A DNA stretch of 26,896 bases from Enterovibrio sp051650965 (GTDB lineage: Bacteria > Pseudomonadota > Gammaproteobacteria > Enterobacterales > Vibrionaceae). Of this stretch, positions 1 to 7,546 are shown piece after piece. A model generated the notes under the pieces. It did no database searches and was not told where the DNA came from. It saw nothing but the letters and a program-made list of their open reading frames with translations. Within the stretch, counting starts at the first letter, position 1; each line of letters opens with the position of its first letter. The stretch is from the NCBI GenBank assembly GCA_051650965.1, contig JBOFRL010000068.1, positions 1 to 26,896 on the forward strand. Direction: 5' to 3'. The position numbers and the translations under genes were made by a program.

Positions 1-120
1 GCGGGATGGTATGACTCAAAACGTAACGGTCGTGTTGGGTGGGAGCGACTGTGGGAAGGATGGTTTTTATTGCAAACCATCCTTGACGGTTATCTGCTGG
101 CCAAGTCTCTTGAACTATGA
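1..120 (+). CDS. IS50/Tn5-family transposase, C-terminal fragment (cut by window start)
   Basis: An open frame runs from base 1 to a TGA at 118-120 and encodes the last 39 residues of a protein. The end is Trp-rich (YDSKRNGRVGWERLWEGW, then LLQTILDGYLLAKSLEL). It aligns without gaps with the C-terminal dimerisation helix of Tn5/IS50 transposase as I remember it (DSKRTG..SWGALWEGW..LQ..LDGFLAAKDL). In that family this region mediates subunit contacts in the synaptic complex; the DDE catalytic core lies upstream, outside the window. The IS50-like terminal repeat at 120-138 supports the assignment. Whether the full gene is intact cannot be seen. Confidence 0.85.
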   Translation, partial: AGWYDSKRNGRVGWERLWEGWFLLQTILDGYLLAKSLEL

Positions 121-138
121 AATGTGACCAAGAGACAG
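1..138 (+). mobile_element. Right end of an IS50/Tn5-like (IS4 superfamily) insertion sequence
   Basis: Only the right end is inside the window. Positions 120-138, read on the minus strand, give CTGTCTCTTGGTCACATTT. This matches the 19-bp inside end of IS50 (CTGTCTCTTGATCAGATCT, from memory) at 16 of 19 positions and overlaps the last base of the transposase stop codon, the usual arrangement for the right end. The element therefore probably ends at 138, and 139-147 (ccagatttg) would be one copy of the 9-bp target duplication. The left end is outside the window, so completeness cannot be judged. Confidence 0.85.
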
Positions 139-161
139 CCAGATTTGGCGGGCTTTTTTTT
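137..161 (+). terminator. Possible weak terminator at the IS/thyA junction
   Basis: AGCC at 137-140 can pair with GGCT at 151-154 (alternatively GCCA 138-141 with TGGC 146-149), followed by T8. The stem is short and crosses the inferred IS boundary at 138/139, so it may be fortuitous. If functional it would stop transcription leaving the transposase before it runs antisense into thyA. Confidence 0.3.
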
Positions 162-173
162 GCGCGAAAAAAA

Positions 174-1013
174 TTAAATTGCGATGGGCGCCTTGATGGC
201 CGGCTGCGGATGGTAATCTTCCAGCAAAAAGTCATCGAGCTGATAATCAAAGATCGACGCTGGCCGCCGTTTCAGCGTCAGGCGTGGCAGGGCGCTTGGC
301 TGGCGCTGCAGCTGCTTATACACAATATCGTCGGTCAAATGGTTGTGATAGAGGTGCAAGTCGCCAAAGGTATGAACAAAATCACCAACTTGCAGATCAC
401 ACTGTTGCGCCACCATGTGCGTGAGCAGCGCATAACTTGCGATATTAAAAGGCACGCCTAAAAAGTAGTCGGCGCTGCGCTGATAAAGCTGGCAGGAGAG
501 TTTGCCGTCCGCCACATAAAACTGGAACAGGCAGTGACAAGGGGCGAGCGCCATTTTGCCCTGCGCCACGTTTTGCTGCGGCGTTTGCGTCTCATCCGGC
601 AGCGCGGCGGGGTTCCACGCGCTGATGATGTGGCGACGCGAGTGGGGTTTGCTTTTGATCTGCTCGATAAGCTGCGCGACCTGATCGACCACTTCGCCAT
701 TTGGCGTTTGCCACGAGCGCCACTGCGCGCCGTACACAGGCCCAAGCTCGCCATTTGCGTCAGCCCATTCATCCCAAATATGGATTTTATTGTCCTGTAA
801 AAATGCAATGTTCGTATCGCCATTTAAAAACCATAACAGCTCGCCGATGATGGCGCGCGTATACAATTTTTTGGTGGTGAGCAGCGGAAAGCCAGCGCTT
901 AAGTCAAAACGCAGCTGACGGCCAAATACTGAGCGCGTGCCGGTGCCGGTGCGGTCGGTGCGATCATGGCCGTTGTCGATAATATCTTGCATTAATTCAA
1001 GGTATTGCTTCAT
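174..1013 (-). CDS. thyA: Thymidylate synthase
   Basis: ThyA converts dUMP to dTMP using 5,10-methylene-tetrahydrofolate as methyl donor and reductant; it is a cytosolic dimer. The 279 residues are collinear with bacterial ThyA. They include the N-terminal RTGTGT phosphate-binding loop (about 22-27), the catalytic Cys at 159 in ALAPCH, the QRSADYFLGVPFNIASYA block that holds the dUMP ligands, and the C-terminal KAPIAI tail that closes over the active site. It is about 15 residues longer than E. coli ThyA because of an insertion just before the catalytic loop (about 140-153), a variant I associate with other gammaproteobacteria. The ATG at 1013 has an AGAGAA ribosome site. It is the last gene of a minus-strand run, separated from lgt by a hairpin terminator, and its 3' end lies 36 bp from an IS end. 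Confidence 0.98.
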   Translation of the reverse strand: MKQYLELMQDIIDNGHDRTDRTGTGTRSVFGRQLRFDLSAGFPLLTTKKLYTRAIIGELLWFLNGDTNIAFLQDNKIHIWDEWADANGELGPVYGAQWRSWQTPNGEVVDQVAQLIEQIKSKPHSRRHIISAWNPAALPDETQTPQQNVAQGKMALAPCHCLFQFYVADGKLSCQLYQRSADYFLGVPFNIASYALLTHMVAQQCDLQVGDFVHTFGDLHLYHNHLTDDIVYKQLQRQPSALPRLTLKRRPASIFDYQLDDFLLEDYHPQPAIKAPIAI

Positions 1014-1032
1014 GTTTGTTCTCTTTTATCTA

Positions 1033-1060
1033 TAAAAAAAGGGCAACGTATGCTGCCCTT
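1033..1060 (-). terminator. Rho-independent terminator between lgt and thyA
   Basis: AAGGGCA (1039-1045) pairs with TGCCCTT (1054-1060) around an 8-nt loop. Read on the minus strand it is followed by a T-run (1040-1034). It lies downstream of lgt and 20 bp before the thyA start, so thyA probably depends on partial read-through or on its own promoter close by. Confidence 0.8.
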
Positions 1061-1082
1061 AGATTTTTGTGCATTAAGCCGA

Positions 1083-1892
1083 TCAATCCAAAGATGGCTG
1101 CGTTGTCACAGCTTTGTCTTTTTTGTATGCCCAAATGAGCAGCGCAAGTCCGCCCAAAATCATTGGAAGCGATAAAATTTGTCCCATGCTGATCCACTCA
1201 CCAAAGAGGCCCAGATGCGCATCCGGCTCGCGGAAGAATTCGATGATAAAACGAAACAGGCCGTAACCGAGCAAAAATAGTCCGGAAATTGAACCGGCTG
1301 GACGTGTTTTTTTGCTAAAGAGCAGCAAAACGATCAGCAAGACTACGCCTTCTAACGCAAATTCATACAGCTGCGATGGGTGGCGCGCCATTGGGCCGCC
1401 GGAAGGAAACACCATGCCCCACGGCACGTCGGTCGCGCGTCCCCACAGCTCGCCGTTGATGAAATTGCCAAGGCGCCCTGCGGCAAGGCCAAACGGCACC
1501 AGCGGCGCGATAAAATCGGCGACGGTAAAAAATGAGCGCTTGGTTTTAATGGAAAACCACAAAAACGCCGTCATCACGCCGAGCAGGCCGCCGTGGAAGG
1601 ACATGCCGCCACTCCACACTTTAAAGAGAAAAAGTGGGTTTTCGATGAAATGGGAAAACTGGTAAAAAATAACGTAGCCAATGCGCCCGCCGAGCACAAC
1701 GCCTAAAAAGGCGCCAAACAGCAGGTCGCTTACCTCGTCGACGTTCCAGCCACTCTTAGGAAGACGCGCGCGTTTGTTCGCTTGCCAGTGTGCAAAAATA
1801 AATCCTGCCAAATACATCAGGCCGTACCAGCGTATAGCCACAGGACCGAGTTCAATTAAAACGGGGTCAATTTGAGGAAACGGCAAAGCCAT
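1083..1892 (-). CDS. lgt: Phosphatidylglycerol:prolipoprotein diacylglyceryl transferase
   Basis: Lgt moves the diacylglyceryl group of phosphatidylglycerol onto the lipobox Cys of prolipoproteins, the first step of lipoprotein maturation in the inner membrane. The 269-residue protein has about seven hydrophobic segments and the N-terminal RWYGLMYLAGF block. It also has GGMSFHGGLLG with the essential His at about 100, and the Lgt signature GRLGNFINGELWGR at 139-152. Length is close to the family norm (E. coli 291). The ATG at 1892 is preceded by AAGGAT, and the gene starts 4 bp after the TSUP stop codon, so the two are translationally close and presumably co-transcribed. lgt next to thyA is conserved in gammaproteobacteria. 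Confidence 0.97.
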   Translation of the reverse strand: MALPFPQIDPVLIELGPVAIRWYGLMYLAGFIFAHWQANKRARLPKSGWNVDEVSDLLFGAFLGVVLGGRIGYVIFYQFSHFIENPLFLFKVWSGGMSFHGGLLGVMTAFLWFSIKTKRSFFTVADFIAPLVPFGLAAGRLGNFINGELWGRATDVPWGMVFPSGGPMARHPSQLYEFALEGVVLLIVLLLFSKKTRPAGSISGLFLLGYGLFRFIIEFFREPDAHLGLFGEWISMGQILSLPMILGGLALLIWAYKKDKAVTTQPSLD

Positions 1893-1896
1893 CGGT

Positions 1897-2706
1897 TTAT
1901 CCTTTTAATAACATACTTATTCCAACCGCAAATAAAAATAGCGCAAACAAGCGCTTAATTGTTGTTGTCGGCAGGTGAGAGGCTAACTTCGCCCCTAAGC
2001 GTGTTGTGATCATGGAGGTGGATACAATACCAACTAACGCTGGTAAGTAAACATAGCCGACACTAAATTTGGGAAGCGGTAGAGTACTTTTAAGCCCAAA
2101 TGCGATGAAGCTGCTCATGCCAAAAAAGGCTAAAAACATGCCGCATAATGACGAGGTGCCGATCGCTTTGCGCATCGCAACGCCGTGATAATTGAGGTAG
2201 GGGACGGTCAGCGAGCCGCCGCCAATGCCGGCAAGGCTTGCGACCACGCCGATCACGGTTCCTACGCTAGAGCAGGCCGGCCAGCTTGGCAGCGGGCGAT
2301 TGTTGGTAAAGCGCAGCGACAGCGCCATTTGCAACGCTAAAAGTAGCACGATCACCCCAAAAATGGTGGTAAGCAGCTCTTTTGGCAACTTATTGGCCAG
2401 CAAGCTGCCCAAAATCGCACCAAGCAGCACGCCCGGAAGCAGCCGTTTGAGCGCCGGCCAGTCTAAATTTCCCAGCCGATAATGCGAATAACTCGATGAT
2501 AAAGAAGTAAAAACGATGCTGGCCAGCGATGTCGCCAGCGCTAATGGCATGACCAAATCGTGGCCTATCCCCGCTTGCGGTAATACCACAGCCAGCGTCG
2601 GCACCACTAAAATGTCGCCGCCAATGCCTAGCAGCCCAGCTAACAGCCCCGCCACAGCCCCTAAACCCAAATAACTAGCGATGATCCATAACGACATGGG
2701 ATCCAT
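1897..2706 (-). CDS. TauE/SafE (TSUP) family membrane permease
   Basis: A hydrophobic 269-residue protein with about eight membrane segments. It shows the internal duplication of the TSUP family: a glycine-rich GLLGIGGDILVVPTL block near residues 25-39 and a matching SLAGIGGGSLTVPYL block at the start of the second half. Family members export sulfite or sulfoacetate or move other sulfur-containing organic anions; the substrate here cannot be read from sequence. The start at 2706 has a strong GAGGAG ribosome site; an in-frame ATG three codons later is an alternative. It sits 18 bp after rppH and 4 bp before lgt, in the place where many relatives have ptsP (sometimes with a TSUP gene after it). 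Confidence 0.88.
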   Translation of the reverse strand: MDPMSLWIIASYLGLGAVAGLLAGLLGIGGDILVVPTLAVVLPQAGIGHDLVMPLALATSLASIVFTSLSSSYSHYRLGNLDWPALKRLLPGVLLGAILGSLLANKLPKELLTTIFGVIVLLLALQMALSLRFTNNRPLPSWPACSSVGTVIGVVASLAGIGGGSLTVPYLNYHGVAMRKAIGTSSLCGMFLAFFGMSSFIAFGLKSTLPLPKFSVGYVYLPALVGIVSTSMITTRLGAKLASHLPTTTIKRLFALFLFAVGISMLLKG

Positions 2707-2724
2707 GGCTGACTCCTCTTATTT

Positions 2725-3237
2725 TTAACGACGGTTTTTGTTGGTTGTGAGCTTTTTTTCACGTAATGGCATGGCGATAGGTGCAAATTCCTTCATCGCC
2801 CGCCGATACGCGTCGCGTTTAAATGAGACTACTTGTCGCACCGGATACCAATAACTGACCCAGCACCAGCCATCAAACTCTGGCGTTTTGCCACAAAACA
2901 TGTTGATTTTAGACTCATCACTTTCAAGGCGCAGCAAAAACCATTTTTGCTTTTGTCCGATGCAGACCGGCTGTGAGTCCCAGCGCACCAGACGCTTTGG
3001 CAACTTGTAACGCAGCCATTGCCGGCTGGTGGCCAAAATGCGCACATCTTTTTTTGTCAGCCCTACTTCCTCGTAGAGTTCGCGAAACATCGCTTGCTCG
3101 GGCGTTTCGCCACGGTCTATGCCCCCTTGGGGAAATTGCCAAGAATTTTGCCCAAACCGGCGCGCCCAAAGAACTTGTCCTTGTCTATTGCAAATCACAA
3201 TCCCTACATTCGGGCGGTAACCATCGTCATCTATCAC
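2725..3237 (-). CDS. rppH: RNA pyrophosphohydrolase (Nudix)
   Basis: RppH removes pyrophosphate from the 5' triphosphate end of mRNA, which licenses RNase E decay. The 170-residue protein has a perfect Nudix box at 38-60 (G-x5-E-x7-REL-x-EE-x-GL), with the metal-binding glutamates at 53, 56 and 57. It also has the family-specific WRYKLPKRL-like and FDGWCWVSYWYPVRQV segments. Length and domain limits match E. coli RppH (176). It is first in the minus-strand run and is read divergently from mutH, the same head-to-head arrangement as in E. coli. A GAGG ribosome site lies upstream of the ATG. The gene that usually follows, ptsP (PTS-Ntr enzyme I), is missing. Confidence 0.97.
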   Translation of the reverse strand: MIDDDGYRPNVGIVICNRQGQVLWARRFGQNSWQFPQGGIDRGETPEQAMFRELYEEVGLTKKDVRILATSRQWLRYKLPKRLVRWDSQPVCIGQKQKWFLLRLESDESKINMFCGKTPEFDGWCWVSYWYPVRQVVSFKRDAYRRAMKEFAPIAMPLREKKLTTNKNRR

Positions 3238-3305
3238 TGGACGCCCTCAAATTTTCTCGCACGGGTGATAACTTTGTCACTTTTGGCGTAAACAGGTAAA
3301 CCAAG

Positions 3306-3311
3306 ATTATA
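3306..3311 (-). promoter_or_regulatory. -10 element of the rppH promoter
   Basis: Read on the minus strand, 3311-3306 is a perfect TATAAT about 68 bp before the rppH start. No good -35 is seen 16-18 bp upstream; the spacer is A/T-rich. It is the best sigma-70 candidate for the rppH-TSUP-lgt transcript. Confidence 0.5.
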
Positions 3312-3374
3312 AGCCAAAATAATTTTTTAAACTGCTACTACATAATTATCTTAAAAGATCAGCGGGTTAATTCT

Positions 3375-3402
3375 AAAAAGTGCAAGACGGACGGCACTTT
3401 TT
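3375..3402. terminator. Hairpin with U-tract potential on both strands between rppH and mutH
   Basis: AAAAAGTGC (3375-3383) and GCACTTTTT (3394-3402) form a perfect 9-bp inverted repeat with a 10-nt loop, which reads as a terminator in either direction. It lies between two divergent genes, where no gene needs terminating. It may insulate the promoters, attenuate mutH transcription, or end a short unannotated RNA. Confidence 0.5.
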
Positions 3403-3492
3403 GCCAAACTTGCTGCGCTTTTAAAAACGCGCCAGTTACATTTTTAAACGGCGGCTGTTATCGTAGTTGAGGTTTTACAACGTGTTAAAAAG

Positions 3493-4170
3493 ATGACGGC
3501 ACCTCCACATTCTGAAATTGAGTTAAAACAGCGCGCGCAGGCGCTTGCTGGGCAGACGTTGGGCGAGCTGGCGGCCCAATATGGCTTATTGTGCCCTGAA
3601 GATCTGCGCCGGCAAAAAGGGTGGGTGGGCATGCTGCTTGAGCGCTGTTTGGGCGCGAGTGCGGGCAGCAAGCCTGAGCAAGATTTTGCCCACCTTGGGA
3701 TTGAGCTCAAGACAATTCCTGTGAGTTATCAAGGCACTCCGCTTGAGACGACTTTCGTTTGCACCGCGCCGCTCACCGGCATTCACGGCCAGCTGTGGCA
3801 ACATTGTCACCTGCGGCAAAAATTGTCGCGCGTTTTGTGGATCCCGATTGAAGGCGAGCGTGAAATTCCGCTCTCTGAACGCATGGTGGGGATGCCGCTC
3901 TTGTGGCAGCCGTCGCCTGCAGAGCTCACGCAGCTGCAAGCTGATTGGGAAGAGCTGATGGAGCTCATTGCGCTAGGCGAGTTTGCGCAAATTAGCGCCG
4001 CGCACGGTGTGTATTTGCAGCTACGGCCAAAGGCGGCCAATCGCGCCGCGCGCACCAACGCTTTTGATATTTTCGGGCGGCCGATCAAAAGCTTGCCGCT
4101 GGGATTTTATTTGCGTACTCAGTTTACGCAGCAGATCCTCGAGCGCCATTTTATTTTGCCGCACGGGTAA
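3493..4170 (+). CDS. mutH: DNA mismatch repair endonuclease MutH
   Basis: MutH nicks the unmethylated strand at hemimethylated GATC sites when activated by MutS and MutL. The 225 residues (E. coli 229) carry the type II restriction-like catalytic triad D64...E71-x-K73 in EQDFAHLGIELKTIP, with exactly the spacing of E. coli D70/E77/K79. The RQKGWVGMLLE segment and the C-terminal GFYLRTQFTQQIL region are also typical. Its presence implies Dam-methylation-directed repair in this organism. The ribosome site is weak (AAAAAG directly before the ATG). The gene is divergent from rppH and 67 bp upstream of sprT. Confidence 0.97.
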   Translation: MTAPPHSEIELKQRAQALAGQTLGELAAQYGLLCPEDLRRQKGWVGMLLERCLGASAGSKPEQDFAHLGIELKTIPVSYQGTPLETTFVCTAPLTGIHGQLWQHCHLRQKLSRVLWIPIEGEREIPLSERMVGMPLLWQPSPAELTQLQADWEELMELIALGEFAQISAAHGVYLQLRPKAANRAARTNAFDIFGRPIKSLPLGFYLRTQFTQQILERHFILPHG

Positions 4171-4237
4171 GCGTGAGGTTTAAAGTGGCGCGCCAAATGG
4201 TGGGTCTAAATCTAAAAAGTATAGAAATCGATAAGTT

Positions 4238-4768
4238 ATGAGTTCTCTTTCATTACAGCAAGATCTGCAGCAGCAGATGCGCGCGCAGGTGGCGGCGGCG
4301 ATTGAGCAGGCTAATCGCCACTATCAGCTCTCGCTGGCGGTGCCGAGTGTGCGCTTTAATTTGCGTGGCACCACGGCTGGCATTGCTAAAGCGCATTTGT
4401 GGCAGCTTTGCTTTAATCCCCTTTTGCTGGAGAAAAATGCGCAAGCTTTTTTACACGAAGTGGTGGCGCACGAGGTGAGCCACCTGCTGGTTTATGCGCT
4501 GTTTGGCCAAAGCCACGCGCAAATGCGGCTAAAACCACATGGCAAAGAGTGGCAGACAATCATGCGCGAGCTTTTTGCGCTCCGCCCCCGCGCAACGCAC
4601 AGTTTTGATGTGAGTTTTGTTGCGGGCGTGAGCCGCCGTTTTGTTTATCGTTGCGCCTGCGATGATTTTTTGCTGACCGCTTATCGCCATAACCGTATTA
4701 AAAAGCAAAAAACGCAGTATTTATGCAAAAAGTGTCATGAGGTGTTAAATTTTGTGCAAAATGCATAA
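4238..4768 (+). CDS. sprT: SprT family zinc metalloprotease-like protein
   Basis: The 176-residue protein has the SprT-like zinc site HEVSH at 78-82 (HExxH), followed by a third-ligand region around KPHGKEW (His101). A C-terminal zinc-ribbon-like part contains CAC near 140 and CKKC near the end. E. coli SprT is 165 residues; its cellular role is poorly defined, though the fold is related to the protease domain of animal Spartan/DVC1. Its position between mutH and endA matches the conserved neighbourhood. No strong ribosome site precedes the ATG. Confidence 0.93.
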   Translation: MSSLSLQQDLQQQMRAQVAAAIEQANRHYQLSLAVPSVRFNLRGTTAGIAKAHLWQLCFNPLLLEKNAQAFLHEVVAHEVSHLLVYALFGQSHAQMRLKPHGKEWQTIMRELFALRPRATHSFDVSFVAGVSRRFVYRCACDDFLLTAYRHNRIKKQKTQYLCKKCHEVLNFVQNA

Positions 4769-4927
4769 AAGTCGCGTTATTCACCGCTAAAAAGAGGCAA
4801 AACTGCGAAAAATTGTCTGGAAATATTTTTTTATCTTTTTGATAATTTTATAAATTAAGTTGCTGTTTTGCCTAAAAAGCGCAAATATGCAAAAAATTAA
4901 TATCGCCACAAAATTGATCGAGATGTT

Positions 4928-5641
4928 ATGTTAGTTCGAACTTTATTGTTATCCAGCCTTGCGTTTGCATCGCCACTTTTAGCCGCTGAGCATCCGCAAT
5001 CTTTTTCTAAAGCCAAAGTGTTAGCGCGCGAAGAAATTTATAAAGGTAATTACAACCAGACCTTTTATTGCGGCTGCCCGATTAAGTGGCAGGACAAAAA
5101 AGGGATCCCAGATCTTAAAGCGTGCGGCTATCAGGTGCGCAAAAATGAAACGCGCGCAGGGCGCATCGAGTGGGAGCACATTGTGCCGGCATGGCAATTT
5201 GGCCATCAGCGTCAATGCTGGCAAGATGGCGGACGCAAAAAATGCGTTAATACCGACACGGCGTTTCGCATGATGGAAGCGGATCTGCACAACCTTGTGC
5301 CGGCTATCGGCGAGGTGAATGGCGATCGCTCGAATTTCAGTTTTACTCCGTGGAATGACAACGCCGGCGAAAGCTACGGCGCGTGTACGGCGAAAGTGGA
5401 CTTTAAGCAACGTGCTTTTGATCCGCCGCCAAGAAGCCGCGGCGCGATTGCGCGTACGTATAAGTACATGAGCAAGCAATATGATCTGCGTTTGTCAAAG
5501 CAGCAGGAGCAGCTCTTTACCGCGTGGAATAAGATGTATCCGGTTGATGAGTGGGAGTGCAAGCGCGATCGTTTGATTGCTAAAGCGCAAGGCAATCACA
5601 ACCCGTTTGTCCAAGAAGCGTGCAAAAGCGCAAAATTATAA
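4928..5641 (+). CDS. endA: Endonuclease I (periplasmic DNase)
   Basis: EndA is a periplasmic, non-sequence-specific endonuclease. A signal peptide (MLVRTLLLSSLAFASPLLAA) with cleavage near residue 19-20 precedes the nuclease domain. The beta-beta-alpha-Me (His-Me) finger is seen as RIEWEHIVPAWQFG (catalytic His84), followed by EADLHNLVPAIGEVNGDRSN, which provides the metal-binding Asn. Several paired cysteines (CGC, QCW, KKC, CT, EC, ACK) suit disulfide formation in the periplasm. Length 237 (E. coli 235). The start with a signal peptide fits best; another ATG five bases upstream is out of frame. The 159 bp upstream are AT-rich and hold an imperfectly understood inverted repeat. A GC-rich terminator follows. 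Confidence 0.97.
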   Translation: MLVRTLLLSSLAFASPLLAAEHPQSFSKAKVLAREEIYKGNYNQTFYCGCPIKWQDKKGIPDLKACGYQVRKNETRAGRIEWEHIVPAWQFGHQRQCWQDGGRKKCVNTDTAFRMMEADLHNLVPAIGEVNGDRSNFSFTPWNDNAGESYGACTAKVDFKQRAFDPPPRSRGAIARTYKYMSKQYDLRLSKQQEQLFTAWNKMYPVDEWECKRDRLIAKAQGNHNPFVQEACKSAKL

Positions 5642-5652
5642 GCTCTAACCCG

Positions 5653-5678
5653 ACAGGCCCGCGCATGGGCCTGTTTTG
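5653..5678 (+). terminator. Terminator after endA
   Basis: ACAGGCCC (5653-5660) pairs with GGGCCTGT (5667-5674) around a 6-nt loop and is followed by TTTT. It is a compact Rho-independent terminator 12 bp after the endA stop. Confidence 0.85.
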
Positions 5679-5684
5679 TGACGC

Positions 5685-5715
5685 TTGGGCGGCGCTTGCA
5701 TAGCGTGGTATACTG
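5685..5715 (+). promoter_or_regulatory. Extended -10 promoter for rsmE-gshB
   Basis: TGGTATACT at 5707-5715 is an extended -10 (TGn-TATACT), with a partial -35 (TTGGGC) 18 bp upstream. Transcription would start near 5722, giving a leader of only about 20 nt with no purine-rich ribosome site before the rsmE ATG. Confidence 0.6.
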
Positions 5716-5740
5716 GCGTTTTTTAAATTGCAAACTCTCC

Positions 5741-6469
5741 ATGCGAATTCCACGAATTTATCACCCGCAGCCGCTCGCACAGGGGCAGCAGATCTCTTTG
5801 AGCGATGATGCGTCGCACCATGTTGGCCGCGTTCTACGCATGCAGCCGCCGCAAGAGCTATGGCTTTTTGACGGCAGCGGCGCGCAATTTTTTTGCCAAA
5901 TTACCGAAGTGAGCAAAAAAGAGGTGCGGGTCTTTGTCCAAAAATCAGAACAGTTAAGTGTGGAATCACCGCTATTTTTAGAGCTTGGGCAGGTGATAAG
6001 TCGCGGCGAAAGAATGGAGTTTACTATTCAAAAGTCGGTCGAGCTTGGGGTTAGCGCTATAACGCCTTTGCTTTCAGAGCGTTGCGGCGTAAAAGTGAGC
6101 CAAGAGCGCTTTGACAAAAAATTATCACAGTGGCAGAAAATTGCCATCGCCGCTTGCGAGCAGTGTGGGCGCAATCAGGTGCCCGTCATTAATCCGGTGC
6201 AGCCGCTTGAAAGCTGGGCCGCCAGCCCATTTACAGGGCTCAAACTTAGCCTGCATCCTTATGCTAAAGATTCTGTCAACAGCTTGACGATGACGCAGTC
6301 GATCCGCCTCTTGATCGGTCCTGAAGGTGGATTATCAGAAGGTGAATTAAAAAGCATGCGCGAGCTTGGTTTTTGCGATATTTTACTAGGTCCTCGCGTG
6401 CTGCGTACAGAAACGGCGGCACTCACGGCGATCACCGCGCTGCAAACGCGGTTTGGCGATTTGGGCTGA
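5741..6469 (+). CDS. rsmE: 16S rRNA (uracil-1498-N3) methyltransferase
   Basis: RsmE methylates N3 of U1498 in helix 44 of 16S rRNA using S-adenosylmethionine, in assembled 30S subunits. The ATG at 5741 gives a 242-residue protein (E. coli 243) starting MRIPRIYHP. An upstream in-frame ATG at 5678 would overlap the terminator and promoter and adds sequence foreign to the family, so it was not used. The SPOUT C-terminal domain has the SAM-binding knot motifs LLIGPEGGLSEGE and LGPRVLRTETAALTAI. The N-terminal PUA-like part includes SHHVGRVLRM. No clear Shine-Dalgarno is present. It is followed 21 bp later by gshB, as in E. coli, and presumably co-transcribed. Confidence 0.96.
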   Translation: MRIPRIYHPQPLAQGQQISLSDDASHHVGRVLRMQPPQELWLFDGSGAQFFCQITEVSKKEVRVFVQKSEQLSVESPLFLELGQVISRGERMEFTIQKSVELGVSAITPLLSERCGVKVSQERFDKKLSQWQKIAIAACEQCGRNQVPVINPVQPLESWAASPFTGLKLSLHPYAKDSVNSLTMTQSIRLLIGPEGGLSEGELKSMRELGFCDILLGPRVLRTETAALTAITALQTRFGDLG

Positions 6470-6490
6470 TCATTTAAAGGTGAAAGGAAA

Positions 6491-7450
6491 ATGCTAAAAC
6501 TGGGTGTAGTGATGGATCCGATTGAATCCATTAACATAAAAAAAGATTCTACCTTTGCGATGTTATGCCAAGCGCAGCAGCGCGGCTATCAAATCCACTA
6601 CATGCAGCTCGATTCGCTTTTTTTAGAGCAGGGCACAGCTCGCGCGCTTAGCAAAATTATTACGGTAAAACAGGATGCTAACGAGTGGTTTAGCGTGCAA
6701 AGCGAGCAAGAAATTGCGCTTAGCGATCTTGACGTGATTTTAATGCGCAAAGATCCGCCCTTTGACACCGAATACATTTACGCAACTTACATTTTAGAGC
6801 GCGCCGAGCTTGCCGGTGCGCTTGTGCTCAATAAGCCGCAAAGCCTGCGCGATTGTAACGAAAAATTGTTCACCGCGTGGTTTGCTGATCTTACGCCGCA
6901 CACCTTAGTGACGCGCAGCGCGGCTAAGCTGCGCGAATTTTGGCATCAGCACGGCGACATCATTCTTAAACCGCTCGACGGCATGGGCGGCTCGTCTATT
7001 TTTCGTGTGAAAAAAGACGACGCCAACTTTTCGGTGATTGTGGAAACGCTCACCGCGCACGGCAGCCAGTTTTGCATGGCGCAGACTTTCATCAGCGACA
7101 TTAGCAATGGCGACAAGCGCATTCTCGTGGTCGATGGCGAGCCGATGCCGTATTGCTTGGCGCGTATTCCTGCGCTTGGCGAAACGCGTGGCAATTTAGC
7201 CGCCGGCGGACGGGGTGAAGCGCGGCCGCTGAGTGAAACCGATTGGCAAATCGCGCGTGCGGTCGCTCCAACCTTAAAAGCGAAAGGGCTCATCTTTGTC
7301 GGGCTAGATGTGATTGGTGATAAACTGACAGAGATCAATGTGACAAGTCCAACTTGCATTAAAGAGATTGAAGCTGCGTACCCAATTGATATTACAGGAA
7401 AATTATTTGACGCTATTGAACAACGGCTGCAACAGCGCAGCGCTGTGTAA
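6491..7450 (+). CDS. gshB: Glutathione synthetase
   Basis: GshB ligates glycine to gamma-glutamylcysteine with ATP, the last step of glutathione synthesis in the cytosol. The 319 residues (E. coli 315-316) show the prokaryotic GshB N-terminus (LGVVMDPIESINIKKDSTFAML) and ATP-grasp elements: ILKPLDGMGGSSIFRV for nucleotide binding, DKRILVVDGEP, the glycine-rich loop RGNLAAGGRGEARPL, and the metal-binding INVTSPT segment near the C-terminus. A good ribosome site (AAAGGA) lies 4 nt before the ATG. It sits between rsmE and yqgE in the conserved order. Confidence 0.98.
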   Translation: MLKLGVVMDPIESINIKKDSTFAMLCQAQQRGYQIHYMQLDSLFLEQGTARALSKIITVKQDANEWFSVQSEQEIALSDLDVILMRKDPPFDTEYIYATYILERAELAGALVLNKPQSLRDCNEKLFTAWFADLTPHTLVTRSAAKLREFWHQHGDIILKPLDGMGGSSIFRVKKDDANFSVIVETLTAHGSQFCMAQTFISDISNGDKRILVVDGEPMPYCLARIPALGETRGNLAAGGRGEARPLSETDWQIARAVAPTLKAKGLIFVGLDVIGDKLTEINVTSPTCIKEIEAAYPIDITGKLFDAIEQRLQQRSAV

Positions 7451-7546
7451 TTATTCGTGGCGTGGCTAAGGGATATTAGCTAAATAATCAGTAAAATTAT
7501 GGCGTTACAATTTGTCATCCATTGTTGTAAAACAAGCAAGGATAAA

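Noticed and set aside
458..823. Open frame overlapping thyA on the same strand
   Set aside because: It is a frame-shifted shadow of thyA with no family features and Arg/Ser-rich composition.
5678..5740. N-terminal extension of RsmE from an earlier ATG
   Set aside because: It overlaps the endA terminator and a good extended -10 promoter, and the family starts at MRIPRIYHP.
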